Both the position numbers and the translations under genes were made by a program. Shown one piece after another: positions 44,231 to 52,571 of a DNA stretch of 64,000 nucleotides (its first letter is position 1; the number at the start of each line of letters is the position of its first letter). The notes under the pieces were generated by a model. The model ran no database searches. It was not told where the DNA came from and worked only from the letters and a program-made list of their open reading frames with translations. Source of the stretch: Janthinobacterium lividum (GTDB taxonomy: Bacteria > Pseudomonadota > Gammaproteobacteria > Burkholderiales > Burkholderiaceae_D); contig NZ_CP139976.1 of the NCBI RefSeq assembly GCF_034424625.1, forward strand, positions 2,976,001 through 3,040,000, given 5' to 3'.

Positions 44231-47200
44231 ATGACAAATAAAAATATCTCCCAGCTGACGGGCAAGGACGGTACGCCGAGCGCGCCGGCCACGTCGGCGC
44301 CCGGCTGTTTCGTGCACGATGGCGAAGAACTGCCGAATTTCCCCGAGCAAAAGTGGGGCAGCATCTTTTCGGAACAGCAAAAGGGCAACCAGGTCGAATT
44401 CTATGTCACCGGCGAAGAGTATTTCACGGCTGTCGCCAAGGCCATCGAAGGCGCCAAGAAATCGATTTTCATCACCGGTTGGCAAGTCAATTTCGATGTC
44501 GAACTGACGGCGAGCAAGACCTTGTTCGAATGCCTGGAAACGGCGATAAGCAATCCCCACCGTCCGAAAGTGTATGTGATGCCGTGGCTGTCGCCCAAGG
44601 TCGGGGTCGATACGGGCGACTTCGAAACCGTGCTGGCGATCTTCCAGCTCAATGCAGGCGTCGGCGGCCCCGCCAAGGCGTTCGCTTTGCCGGCGATCGC
44701 CCAGAGCGACATGGAAGGCATGCTGGGCATCGGCTTTTCCCATCACCAGAAACTCGTGGTGATCGACAATGAGCGCGCGTTTGTCGGCGGCATCGACCTT
44801 GCCTATGGCCGCCGCGACAACGGCAAGTTCGCCCTCAGCCATGGCACGCGCAAGGGCAACGAGGTGTACAACACCTGCATCCCGGCCATCGAGCCGATGA
44901 ACCATGAAGCGCAAACGGCCTACCTGACGCGCGCCGAACTGCTGGCCGGTTGCATCGGCGGAAAAGTCGGTGGCGCGGCCACGTTTGCCACCTCGGCCAC
45001 GATCAGGCCGATCGCCGTCGTGCTCGACGTGGTGCAGGACGCCAAGGATGGCATCGCGCGGATATCGAAGAATATGTCCGCCAAATGGGATGCGATCGAC
45101 CTGATGCCCGACTTTATCGGCAAGCTGCAAGACATACCGATCGATGTTGCGCAGGATATATCGCGCTGGGCTTACGGCCAGCTCGACAAGGGCTTGCGCG
45201 ACAAGGTCGATGCCGTGCGCACCACGGGCAGCGCGCATGTGATCGATGGCGGCACGGCGCTGATGTCGTGGCTGAACGCCGGCTCGCTGAACAAGCTGCC
45301 GCCCGAATTGCGCAGCGGCACGGTCAAGCTGATCGAGACTTTCGTGATCGGCATCCTCACTTATCTGTCGACCTTGGCCGACGCGCGTCCCACGCGCTAT
45401 GAAAACCTGAAAAAATTGCGCAAGATCATGCCGACCGGGGCCAAGACCTTCGCCGCCACGCAGCCGCGCATGCCATGGCACGATGTGCATGCGGCCATCG
45501 TCGGACCGTCGGTCAGCGACTTGAGCCGCAATTTCATCGAGCGCTGGAACGGCATTGCCCAGCGATATGAAAAATCGTACCAGGCCAGCATGCCGCCTTC
45601 GCTGATCAAGATGTTCCAGGCGCTGGGCATGTCCGGCACGCCCAGGCTGGTCTTGCAGCGCATCGCTGCCGCGCCGCCGCCCAAAACGCCTGCGAAGCCG
45701 CCGGGAGATGCTTGGGTGCAAGTGTTGCGCAGCGCGCCGATGAGGTTGCTCAATGACGAGCTGGCCGCACATGCGCGCGGCAGCAAACCCGCGGCCAGGC
45801 CGGAATGGCCGCAGAACAACTGTCTGAAGGCGATGCTGACGGCAATTAATGGAGCGCAGAAGTTCATCTATATCGAAGGCCAGTTTTTCCAGTCGGAATA
45901 TGGCAGCGATGCAAGCAAGACCAGGCCGCTGTCCGGTCCGATGGCGGCGCTGCTCGACATCAGCAAGTCGCCGGCCTATGAAAAGTATGCGCGGCAGCTC
46001 GGCGTGTATGGCGTGCCGCCGGCAGACATGATCGATAAGCTGATCTGGTCGCAGATCGACGATGTCAAGGCCGACATTACCGGTGGCGGCAGCGATTTCA
46101 TGGCCGATCTGTTCAATGTGATGAGCAACTATGCCGATATCACCTCGACCCGCATGATGGGAAAGGAAGAGCCAGGCATCCTCAATCCGATTGGCCTGGC
46201 ATTGTCGCAGCGCATCGAGCGGGCCATCAACGATGGCTTGCCCTTCCATGTCTACATGGTGCTGCCGGTGCATCCGGAAGGCACGCTCGACACCCTCAAT
46301 ATCATGACGCAGCTGCATTTGACGATGCAGTCGCTGGTATTCGGCAAGGATAGCCTGGTGAACCGGATCCGGCGCGCCATCCTGGTGCGGGATCTGCGCA
46401 AGAGCAAAAAACTGGGGGCGGAAGAGGCCAGGAAAACCGTTGCCGGCTACGCGCCGGACCGGCTGGCCGAACTGGCCGGCGACAAGTGGACCAGCTACCT
46501 GACCTTGCTCAACTTGCGCTCCTGGGAAACCCTGGGCACGCGTCACGTGACGGAGCAGATTTATGTGCACTCCAAGCTGTTGATCGCCGACGACAGGGTG
46601 GCGATCCTGGGCAGCGCCAATATCAACGACCGCAGCCAGCTGGGCGGGCGCGATTCTGAACTGGCGGTCGTCGTCAGGGATGACAATCAGACCGATGTCG
46701 AGCTCGATGGGGTCGATAGCGACAAGGTCAGCGTCAACGTGCATGACTTGCGGGTGCGCCTGTGGAAAAAACTGTTCGGCCTGACCGATGGCGCCACCCC
46801 GGCCAAGGGCTTGATCAAGCACCTGTTGCGTCCGGCGGCTCCGGACACCTGGGAGGCGATTCAAAAATTGGCGCTGGCCAATGCGGAAGCGTATGCCAAG
46901 GCCTTCGCTTTCCTGGCCCGTCCAAGCGGCAAGCCCAGTTCGATCTGGCCCACCTGGAATGCCAGGACGCGCAGCCTGGAGCACCACATGCCGTTCCACG
47001 AGCGCTTCTGGCGCGATGCCGATATGTTGCGCGACAAATCGCATTCCTGGGAGGCGCAAACGCGCGCGCCCGAATCGGCGCCGGTGGGTGTCGAGGGTTT
47101 TATCGTGGCCTTGCCGGTCACCTGGACGGCCGGCGAAAACAATATTTCAGGCATGAATCTGACCCTGCTGGCCCATCAGGAGAAGAAACCGCCGCGCGAT

Positions 47201-47287
47201 GCAGACCATCCATTGCCGCAAGAGACCTACGCCCAGGTTGAATCAGGCAAGCGCCCGCCAGCCGGCCAGGGCGAAAGCTCGGCTTGA
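44231..47287 (+). CDS. Phospholipase D effector, Tle5 type
   Basis: Predicted antibacterial phospholipase D. The ATG at 44231 gives 1018 residues; earlier ATGs at 44195 and 44224 are possible, and none has a strong ribosome-binding site. Two HKD motifs: HQKLVVID (His172, Lys174, Asp179) and HSKLLIAD (His780, Lys782, Asp787), both with the following GSxN/GGxD segments (FVGGIDLAYGR; ILGSANINDRSQLG). The about 600-residue spacing and T6SS setting fit the Tle5 family, which includes PldA/PldB. It is followed by a Tli4-like immunity gene and preceded by a VgrG with a possible binding extension. Confidence 0.88.
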   Translation: MTNKNISQLTGKDGTPSAPATSAPGCFVHDGEELPNFPEQKWGSIFSEQQKGNQVEFYVTGEEYFTAVAKAIEGAKKSIFITGWQVNFDVELTASKTLFECLETAISNPHRPKVYVMPWLSPKVGVDTGDFETVLAIFQLNAGVGGPAKAFALPAIAQSDMEGMLGIGFSHHQKLVVIDNERAFVGGIDLAYGRRDNGKFALSHGTRKGNEVYNTCIPAIEPMNHEAQTAYLTRAELLAGCIGGKVGGAATFATSATIRPIAVVLDVVQDAKDGIARISKNMSAKWDAIDLMPDFIGKLQDIPIDVAQDISRWAYGQLDKGLRDKVDAVRTTGSAHVIDGGTALMSWLNAGSLNKLPPELRSGTVKLIETFVIGILTYLSTLADARPTRYENLKKLRKIMPTGAKTFAATQPRMPWHDVHAAIVGPSVSDLSRNFIERWNGIAQRYEKSYQASMPPSLIKMFQALGMSGTPRLVLQRIAAAPPPKTPAKPPGDAWVQVLRSAPMRLLNDELAAHARGSKPAARPEWPQNNCLKAMLTAINGAQKFIYIEGQFFQSEYGSDASKTRPLSGPMAALLDISKSPAYEKYARQLGVYGVPPADMIDKLIWSQIDDVKADITGGGSDFMADLFNVMSNYADITSTRMMGKEEPGILNPIGLALSQRIERAINDGLPFHVYMVLPVHPEGTLDTLNIMTQLHLTMQSLVFGKDSLVNRIRRAILVRDLRKSKKLGAEEARKTVAGYAPDRLAELAGDKWTSYLTLLNLRSWETLGTRHVTEQIYVHSKLLIADDRVAILGSANINDRSQLGGRDSELAVVVRDDNQTDVELDGVDSDKVSVNVHDLRVRLWKKLFGLTDGATPAKGLIKHLLRPAAPDTWEAIQKLALANAEAYAKAFAFLARPSGKPSSIWPTWNARTRSLEHHMPFHERFWRDADMLRDKSHSWEAQTRAPESAPVGVEGFIVALPVTWTAGENNISGMNLTLLAHQEKKPPRDADHPLPQETYAQVESGKRPPAGQGESSA

Positions 47288-47315
47288 AGAATAGTGCTTT
47301 TTTTGATTGGTAGCC

Positions 47316-48671
47316 ATGATGATAGTTTGTCTTCCGCGTTTTGCCGCATGCCATCTCGCCACTCTCCTGCTGTTTGCCGGCGCGTATGGCGAAGGCATGG
47401 CCGCCAACCAGGCCGATCCGGCGGCGCCATCGCGCAGGCCCACGGCGCAGGAACTGATGCAGGCGACCGCGCCCGGGTACGCGACGCCGGCCGGCATGGC
47501 GCGCGAGTGCCTGGGGCGGCTGGTGTTCGACGTGCATGCACCGGTACAGTGGCCGACCCGCTACAAGGACGCGTCCGACACGGGCATCTTTTACCGGTCT
47601 TTCAGCGAAGACGTATTTCACCAGGGTGATGAGATACAGGTTGGAAATGTCCGCATCGGTGTGCTGGGGCCGCTAGGCAAGGAAGATATGGCCGCCTTGC
47701 GGGAAGCCATGCCGCAACCCAGGATCGACCGCCTGCAGGCGCTGCTCAAGGACGATGAGGCGGAACTGGCCGAATTGAAAGGCCAGCCCGCCAACGCGAA
47801 GACCCGTCAGGCGAGCTATCTGGCGCAGAAGTCGCTCACCGGCAGGCAGGCGCAGATCAAGGAACTGCAAAGCAACTACCAGACATTTGATTCCGGCCTG
47901 CCCGACAGTGACGGTTACCGCAGCAGCGAAGGTTCGGGAACGGCCAACCCCACCCGCTATTCCATCTATCGCAGCCACCTTCAGCGCGGCGAATATGTGT
48001 ATGTGTTTGAATCCATGCAAGAAATACGCGACAACAATAGCGAGGCAGCGCATGGCCAGCAGTTCATCCGCTTCCTGAAAAGCTTCCGCCCGCGCGCCGC
48101 CAATGAAGTGCCGAAAGAACTGGGCCTGTGCATTCCGCATGGCTTTATCGCTGACGATGGCAAGACGGTCAGCGCTATCCAGCAGTCCTTGCGCTGGCCC
48201 GACGCGCCCGGCGTGTTGTATACGATCAGCACCGGCAACGTCGATCCGCGCGCCTTGAAGGTGCCGCTGGTCCAGGCGGCCGCCACCGGCGGCATCGGCC
48301 AGTTCGGCAGCCGCGGCGAGCAGGAGGCCAAGCCTTTCATTGTCGAACGCATCGCGCCCCGTAGCGTCCGCATCGGCGCGCTGACGGCGCAGCAGGGCGG
48401 CCTGGCGCTGAAAGTGGAGCGACCAGGCAGCGCGCCGTTTGAAACCTATACGGTATTCACCGGTTACGCGGGATGGCTGGGCACGGCGGTGCTGCCCTAC
48501 ATCCTGATCGAACTTGGCAGCCGCAGCATGGAGCAGGCACCGGAACTGAAGCAGAATCCGCCGCCTTTCAAGAGCAGCTACGCGCGCCTGGAAACCTTGT
48601 TGAAGAGTACGCATTTGCGGCCCACCGAACCGGCCATGCCGGAGTTGCGCGGTCTGAGCGGAACGCAATGA
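47316..48671 (+). CDS. Tli4-family immunity protein
   Basis: 451 residues from the ATG at 47316 (MMIVCLPRFAACHLATLLLFAG), with a signal peptide. The mature part begins with a Tli4 N-like pattern, ARECLGRLVFDVHAPV near residue 62, and contains GLCIPHGFIADDGKTVSAI near residue 270, resembling the second Tli4 domain. It lies immediately downstream of the phospholipase D gene, so it most likely neutralises that toxin in the periplasm. The Tli4 name denotes the family; the partner is inferred from adjacency. Confidence 0.78.
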   Translation: MMIVCLPRFAACHLATLLLFAGAYGEGMAANQADPAAPSRRPTAQELMQATAPGYATPAGMARECLGRLVFDVHAPVQWPTRYKDASDTGIFYRSFSEDVFHQGDEIQVGNVRIGVLGPLGKEDMAALREAMPQPRIDRLQALLKDDEAELAELKGQPANAKTRQASYLAQKSLTGRQAQIKELQSNYQTFDSGLPDSDGYRSSEGSGTANPTRYSIYRSHLQRGEYVYVFESMQEIRDNNSEAAHGQQFIRFLKSFRPRAANEVPKELGLCIPHGFIADDGKTVSAIQQSLRWPDAPGVLYTISTGNVDPRALKVPLVQAAATGGIGQFGSRGEQEAKPFIVERIAPRSVRIGALTAQQGGLALKVERPGSAPFETYTVFTGYAGWLGTAVLPYILIELGSRSMEQAPELKQNPPPFKSSYARLETLLKSTHLRPTEPAMPELRGLSGTQ

Positions 48672-48702
48672 TTGCTGAGCCGAGATTTCAATCGAAACAC
48701 TC

Positions 48703-48731
48703 TTGCTATAAAAAAATTTCTAGGGTGTAAT
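48703..48731 (+). promoter_or_regulatory. Candidate sigma-70 promoter for vgrG cassette 4
   Basis: TTGCTA at 48703-48708 and TGTAAT at 48726-48731 are 17 bases apart, in an AT-rich gap between the immunity gene and the next VgrG. Four and five of six consensus bases match. Confidence 0.45.
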
Positions 48732-48780
48732 GGCTTCGATAAAAATGCTTATTTACTAATTTTATGCGGGAAGCCGCGTG

Positions 48781-51597
48781 ATGGAGTTCCGGATGTCCAT
48801 GTCCTTGCCCGCCAGTTTCACGCAAGCCAGCAGATTGCTACAGCTGACTACGCCCCTCGGCGCCGACCGCCTGCTGGCCGAATGCGTGCGCGGCGAGGAA
48901 GGCTTGAGCACGGGCTTCGTGTTCCAGATCGCGGCCCTCTCGTCGGACGCCTCCATTTCCTTGCGTACCCTGATTGGCCAGCCGGCCCTGCTGCAATTGT
49001 TGACCGCTACCAGCGCCGACGCGCTGCGCCCGTTCCACGGCCATATCACCGCCGTCGAGCTGGTTGGCGCGAACGGCGGCATGGCGCGCTATCACCTGAC
49101 CCTGGAACCGTGGAGCGCGTTTCTTGCCCACGGCCGCGACAGCCGCGTGTTCCAGGACATGACGGTATTCGACATCCTCGACGCGCTGTTTGCCGCTTAC
49201 CAGGCGCAGGGCAAGCTGGCGCCGGCTTGGCGTTTCGATATCCTCGACCGCGCGGCATACCCGAAGCGCAGCCTGAGCACCCAGTACCAGGAAAGCGACT
49301 GGGCCTACGCGCAGCGCCTGATGCACGAGGAAGGGCTGTTCTATTACTACGAACACGGCGGCGATCCCGGCAGCCCCAGCTTGGGCAGCCACTGCCTGGT
49401 GATCGCGGACCATAACGGCGCGTTCAAGCCGAATGCCCAGAGCAGCATCAATTTCACGCAGCCGGGCGCCGTCATGAAGGTTGACAGCATCGACCGCTGG
49501 CGCACCGAATTGCGCCAGCAGACCAATGCCATCGAAATGGGCAGCTGGGATTACCGCTCGCTCGACCAGCGTGTTGCCAGCGCGGCAGGTCCGGTGCAGG
49601 GCGTGGAGCTGCTCAGCCGCGACGCGCCCGGGGCCTATGCCTATGCCTCGCGCGAGCAGGGCCAGCGCATCGCGCGCAACCAGTTGCAGGCGCTGGAAGC
49701 GGGCAAGGAAGTCCACGTGGCGGCCGGTACCGTGCGTACCTTGTCGCCGGGCACCACGTTTAGCTTGCAGGGGCAGCCGGTGTTCGACCAGGCGGGCAGC
49801 GACGACGAGCGCAGCTTCCTGATCGTGCGCACGGTCCACCTGATGCACAACAACTTGAGCGCGGATCTGCAGTCGTCCATTGTGCAGACGCTCAAGACGG
49901 GCTTGCTCGATACGGCCATCCGCAAGGAGCAAGCCGGCAGCCTGCACCGCATGCCCGCGCTGCTGGGCGCCATTGCCGAGCGGCCCCTGTACCGCAACCG
50001 CATCGATGCCATCCGCAGCAATATTCCTTATCGCGCCAGCGGCAAGGACCAGCATGGCCAGCTGCTGCATCCGCGCCCGACCGTGCATGGCCAGCAGACG
50101 GCCGTCGTGGTGGGGCCGGGCGGCGCCGTGATTCACACCGACCGCGACCACCGCATCAAGGTGCAATTTCACTGGCAGCGCGGCGTCATGAGCCACAGCC
50201 GCCTCGACCATCCGCAAGGCGGCAAGCATACCGGCGCGCCAGGCGACGACAGTGCCGGCACCTGGGTGCGCGTCGCCTCCACGATGGCGCCGGTAGCGGG
50301 CGCCAACTGGGGCGGCCATGCCTTGCCGCGCATCGGCCAGGAAGTATTGATCGATTTCCTGGAAGGCAATATCGACCGACCGCTCGTGATCGGTACCGTC
50401 TACAACGGCCAAGGCACGGCCGACGCCCAGAATAACCGCGTGGCCCATGGCGCCGGGCCGGCCACCGGCAATGCGCCGGCCTGGTTTCCAGGGGAAGCGG
50501 GCGCGCATGCCCACCCGGCCGCACTGTCCGGCATCAAGAGCCAGGCCATGCAAGCGAGCCAGCAGGGCGGCGCGGCGTACAGCCAGCTGGTATTCGACGA
50601 CAGCCCGGGCCAGCCACGCGTGGCGCTGCAGCGCCATGCCGGCGCACATCAGGGCACTGCCGAGCTGAACCTGGGACACTTGCGCCATCAGACGGACAAC
50701 CAGCGGCTGGCCGCTGCCGGCTTCGGCGCGGAACTGAAAACCGAGCACAGCGCCGCGCTGCGTGCGGGGCAGGGGCTGCTGCTATCGACCGACGGGCGCA
50801 CCAATGCCAGCGGCACGCAGATGGATACCAAGGAAGCCACGGCCCAGATCGAACAAAGCTTGGCCCTGCTGACTTCGCTTGCCGAGACGGCGCAAAAGCA
50901 CAAGGCTGTGTTAGGCGGTGGGCAAGGCCAGGCCGAAGCGGCGCCCGATACGCTGCCGGCGCTGAAGCAATTGGCGAACAGCATCGAAATGCTCAAGGGC
51001 ACGGCGGGCACGGGCGATGGCCAGGTAACGGCCTATGGCGCGCCGCAGCTGCAATTGTCCAGTCCGGCCGGCATCGCCGCGACCACGCCGCTCAACGCCC
51101 TTTTCGCCGCCGGCAATACCAGCAGCATCGCGGCAGGGCAGGATATCAATTTCGGCGCGCAAGGCAACCATTTCCATGCGATCAGTTCCGGCATCAGCCT
51201 GTTTACTTATGGCAAGGCCAGCAAGCCCGACAAACCCAACCAGGAAACGGGCATTCGCCTGCACGCGGCCAGCGGCAAGGTCAGCAGCCAGAGCCAGTCC
51301 GATGAAACAAAATTAACCGCAGACAAGGCCGTGACCGTTGCCAGCGTCAGCAAAAGCGTCAACATCAACGGCAAGCAGCATGTGCTGATGACGGTGCAGG
51401 GCGCCTATATCAAGCTCGAAGGCGGCAATATCGAGATTCATGGGCCCGGCAAGATGGAATTCAAGGCCGGCATGAAGGAGCTCACGGGGCCGGCCAGCAG
51501 TAGCGCGGTAAAGCAATTGCCGGTGGGTGAGATCAAGGGGTGTGAACAAGCAAGTAAGAATGCCAGCGCCACTCAGGCCGGATCACAAACATTGTAG
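48781..51597 (+). CDS. vgrG: VgrG spike protein, cassette 4
   Basis: 938 residues from the ATG at 48781 (a GTG three bases earlier and an ATG at 48793 are alternatives); GGGAAG precedes. gp27-like domain with TQYQESDWAYAQRLMHEEG, OB-fold with RIKVQFHWQRG and LPRIGQEVLIDFLEGNIDRP, and a DUF2345 needle ending in IKLEGGNIEIHGPGKMEFK. The tail (AVKQLPVGEIKGCEQASKN) is short and unlike the other VgrGs. Its N-terminal region is closer to the cassette 1 VgrG style than to the pair at 23483/40868. A DUF4123 adaptor follows after 14 bases. Confidence 0.95.
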   Translation: MEFRMSMSLPASFTQASRLLQLTTPLGADRLLAECVRGEEGLSTGFVFQIAALSSDASISLRTLIGQPALLQLLTATSADALRPFHGHITAVELVGANGGMARYHLTLEPWSAFLAHGRDSRVFQDMTVFDILDALFAAYQAQGKLAPAWRFDILDRAAYPKRSLSTQYQESDWAYAQRLMHEEGLFYYYEHGGDPGSPSLGSHCLVIADHNGAFKPNAQSSINFTQPGAVMKVDSIDRWRTELRQQTNAIEMGSWDYRSLDQRVASAAGPVQGVELLSRDAPGAYAYASREQGQRIARNQLQALEAGKEVHVAAGTVRTLSPGTTFSLQGQPVFDQAGSDDERSFLIVRTVHLMHNNLSADLQSSIVQTLKTGLLDTAIRKEQAGSLHRMPALLGAIAERPLYRNRIDAIRSNIPYRASGKDQHGQLLHPRPTVHGQQTAVVVGPGGAVIHTDRDHRIKVQFHWQRGVMSHSRLDHPQGGKHTGAPGDDSAGTWVRVASTMAPVAGANWGGHALPRIGQEVLIDFLEGNIDRPLVIGTVYNGQGTADAQNNRVAHGAGPATGNAPAWFPGEAGAHAHPAALSGIKSQAMQASQQGGAAYSQLVFDDSPGQPRVALQRHAGAHQGTAELNLGHLRHQTDNQRLAAAGFGAELKTEHSAALRAGQGLLLSTDGRTNASGTQMDTKEATAQIEQSLALLTSLAETAQKHKAVLGGGQGQAEAAPDTLPALKQLANSIEMLKGTAGTGDGQVTAYGAPQLQLSSPAGIAATTPLNALFAAGNTSSIAAGQDINFGAQGNHFHAISSGISLFTYGKASKPDKPNQETGIRLHAASGKVSSQSQSDETKLTADKAVTVASVSKSVNINGKQHVLMTVQGAYIKLEGGNIEIHGPGKMEFKAGMKELTGPASSSAVKQLPVGEIKGCEQASKNASATQAGSQTL

Positions 51598-51611
51598 CTC
51601 GGGGAATTTGT

Positions 51612-52553
51612 ATGGAATCGACGGTCGAGGTCATTGTCAGCCAAGCATGGGAAGCACCACTTCAACTGCTCCATAAACAATTTCATGAAACGGCAAATGA
51701 CCGATGTTTGTTATGGGTAAATCCTGCACAAGGAGATCCGTTTTCTTCGCATGCGATTGTGCAGCAACGAAAAATAGTCGTGCCCATTGCACATCCCCGT
51801 TTCGATCAGCAGTTCGCGCCATATCTGATCGAGTTGGCGCTGGATGAATATGCCGGCGCTGAACTATTCAAAATGAGTGTCGAACTTGCCTGGAACTCTT
51901 GGACAAAGGACAGTCTGTGGGCTGGTAACGGTCAAGCGATCGCTGGATGGGTTATCAGTGACGAAGCGCCGGAAAACATAGCGCGCCATTGGGCCAGCCA
52001 TTGCCATATTCATTCAGTTCAAGGCCTGGAAAAATTGCTCAGATTCCATGACCCGGGTGTCCGCGAATGGTTATGGCCGGCGATGACTGTCGAACAGCAG
52101 CGTCAGATGCTGGGGCCAGTAAGCAGTGTGATCGCATTTGACCGGCAGCAAAACCTGATGCGACATGGTCTGGATGACACCCATGCGCTTTTTCCTCATG
52201 CCGCGCTTGAACAGCGGCTGATCTTGAGTTCATCGCAGTGGGCGCAAGTGAATGATTATTCCACGCTTCATGCCGCGTGGCTAACGTGGGGAGAATCTGG
52301 GCCGAAGCAATGGGAACAGGCGATTTTTTCAGCATTGGCACGCGCGACGCACTATGGCATCGTCGATAAAAAAGACCGTGAGTTATTTGCTTTGCATGTT
52401 TTGCAGCTTGGCAGTGATTTCCATGATGATCAGCGTCTACAGGCAGTGTGGAGCATGACCGGCGCCGGCGAATTTTATGGCGGTGCACTCGAAGAGGTGA
52501 CTGGATGCCCTGCTGATCAATTACAAGATTATTTTTCTAAAAAAATAAGATAA
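51612..52553 (+). CDS. DUF4123 adaptor, cassette 4
   Basis: 313 residues, likely loader of the downstream pore-forming effector onto VgrG 4. DUF4123 pattern: LLWVNPAQGDPF near residue 32, a Trp-rich AWNSWTKDSLW about residue 92 and GLEKLLRFHDPGVREWLWP near residue 137, the last being the family's common fixed segment. The tail is helical. It lies between vgrG and the effector with short gaps. More AT-rich than the vgrG before it. Confidence 0.83.
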   Translation: MESTVEVIVSQAWEAPLQLLHKQFHETANDRCLLWVNPAQGDPFSSHAIVQQRKIVVPIAHPRFDQQFAPYLIELALDEYAGAELFKMSVELAWNSWTKDSLWAGNGQAIAGWVISDEAPENIARHWASHCHIHSVQGLEKLLRFHDPGVREWLWPAMTVEQQRQMLGPVSSVIAFDRQQNLMRHGLDDTHALFPHAALEQRLILSSSQWAQVNDYSTLHAAWLTWGESGPKQWEQAIFSALARATHYGIVDKKDRELFALHVLQLGSDFHDDQRLQAVWSMTGAGEFYGGALEEVTGCPADQLQDYFSKKIR

Positions 52554-52571
52554 AGACCCTCAGGAAAATTT

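Noticed and set aside
42611..47059. 1482-codon minus-strand open frame across vgrG and the phospholipase D
   Set aside because: It spans two real genes and has low-complexity Arg/Gly/Ala composition typical of a GC-rich shadow.
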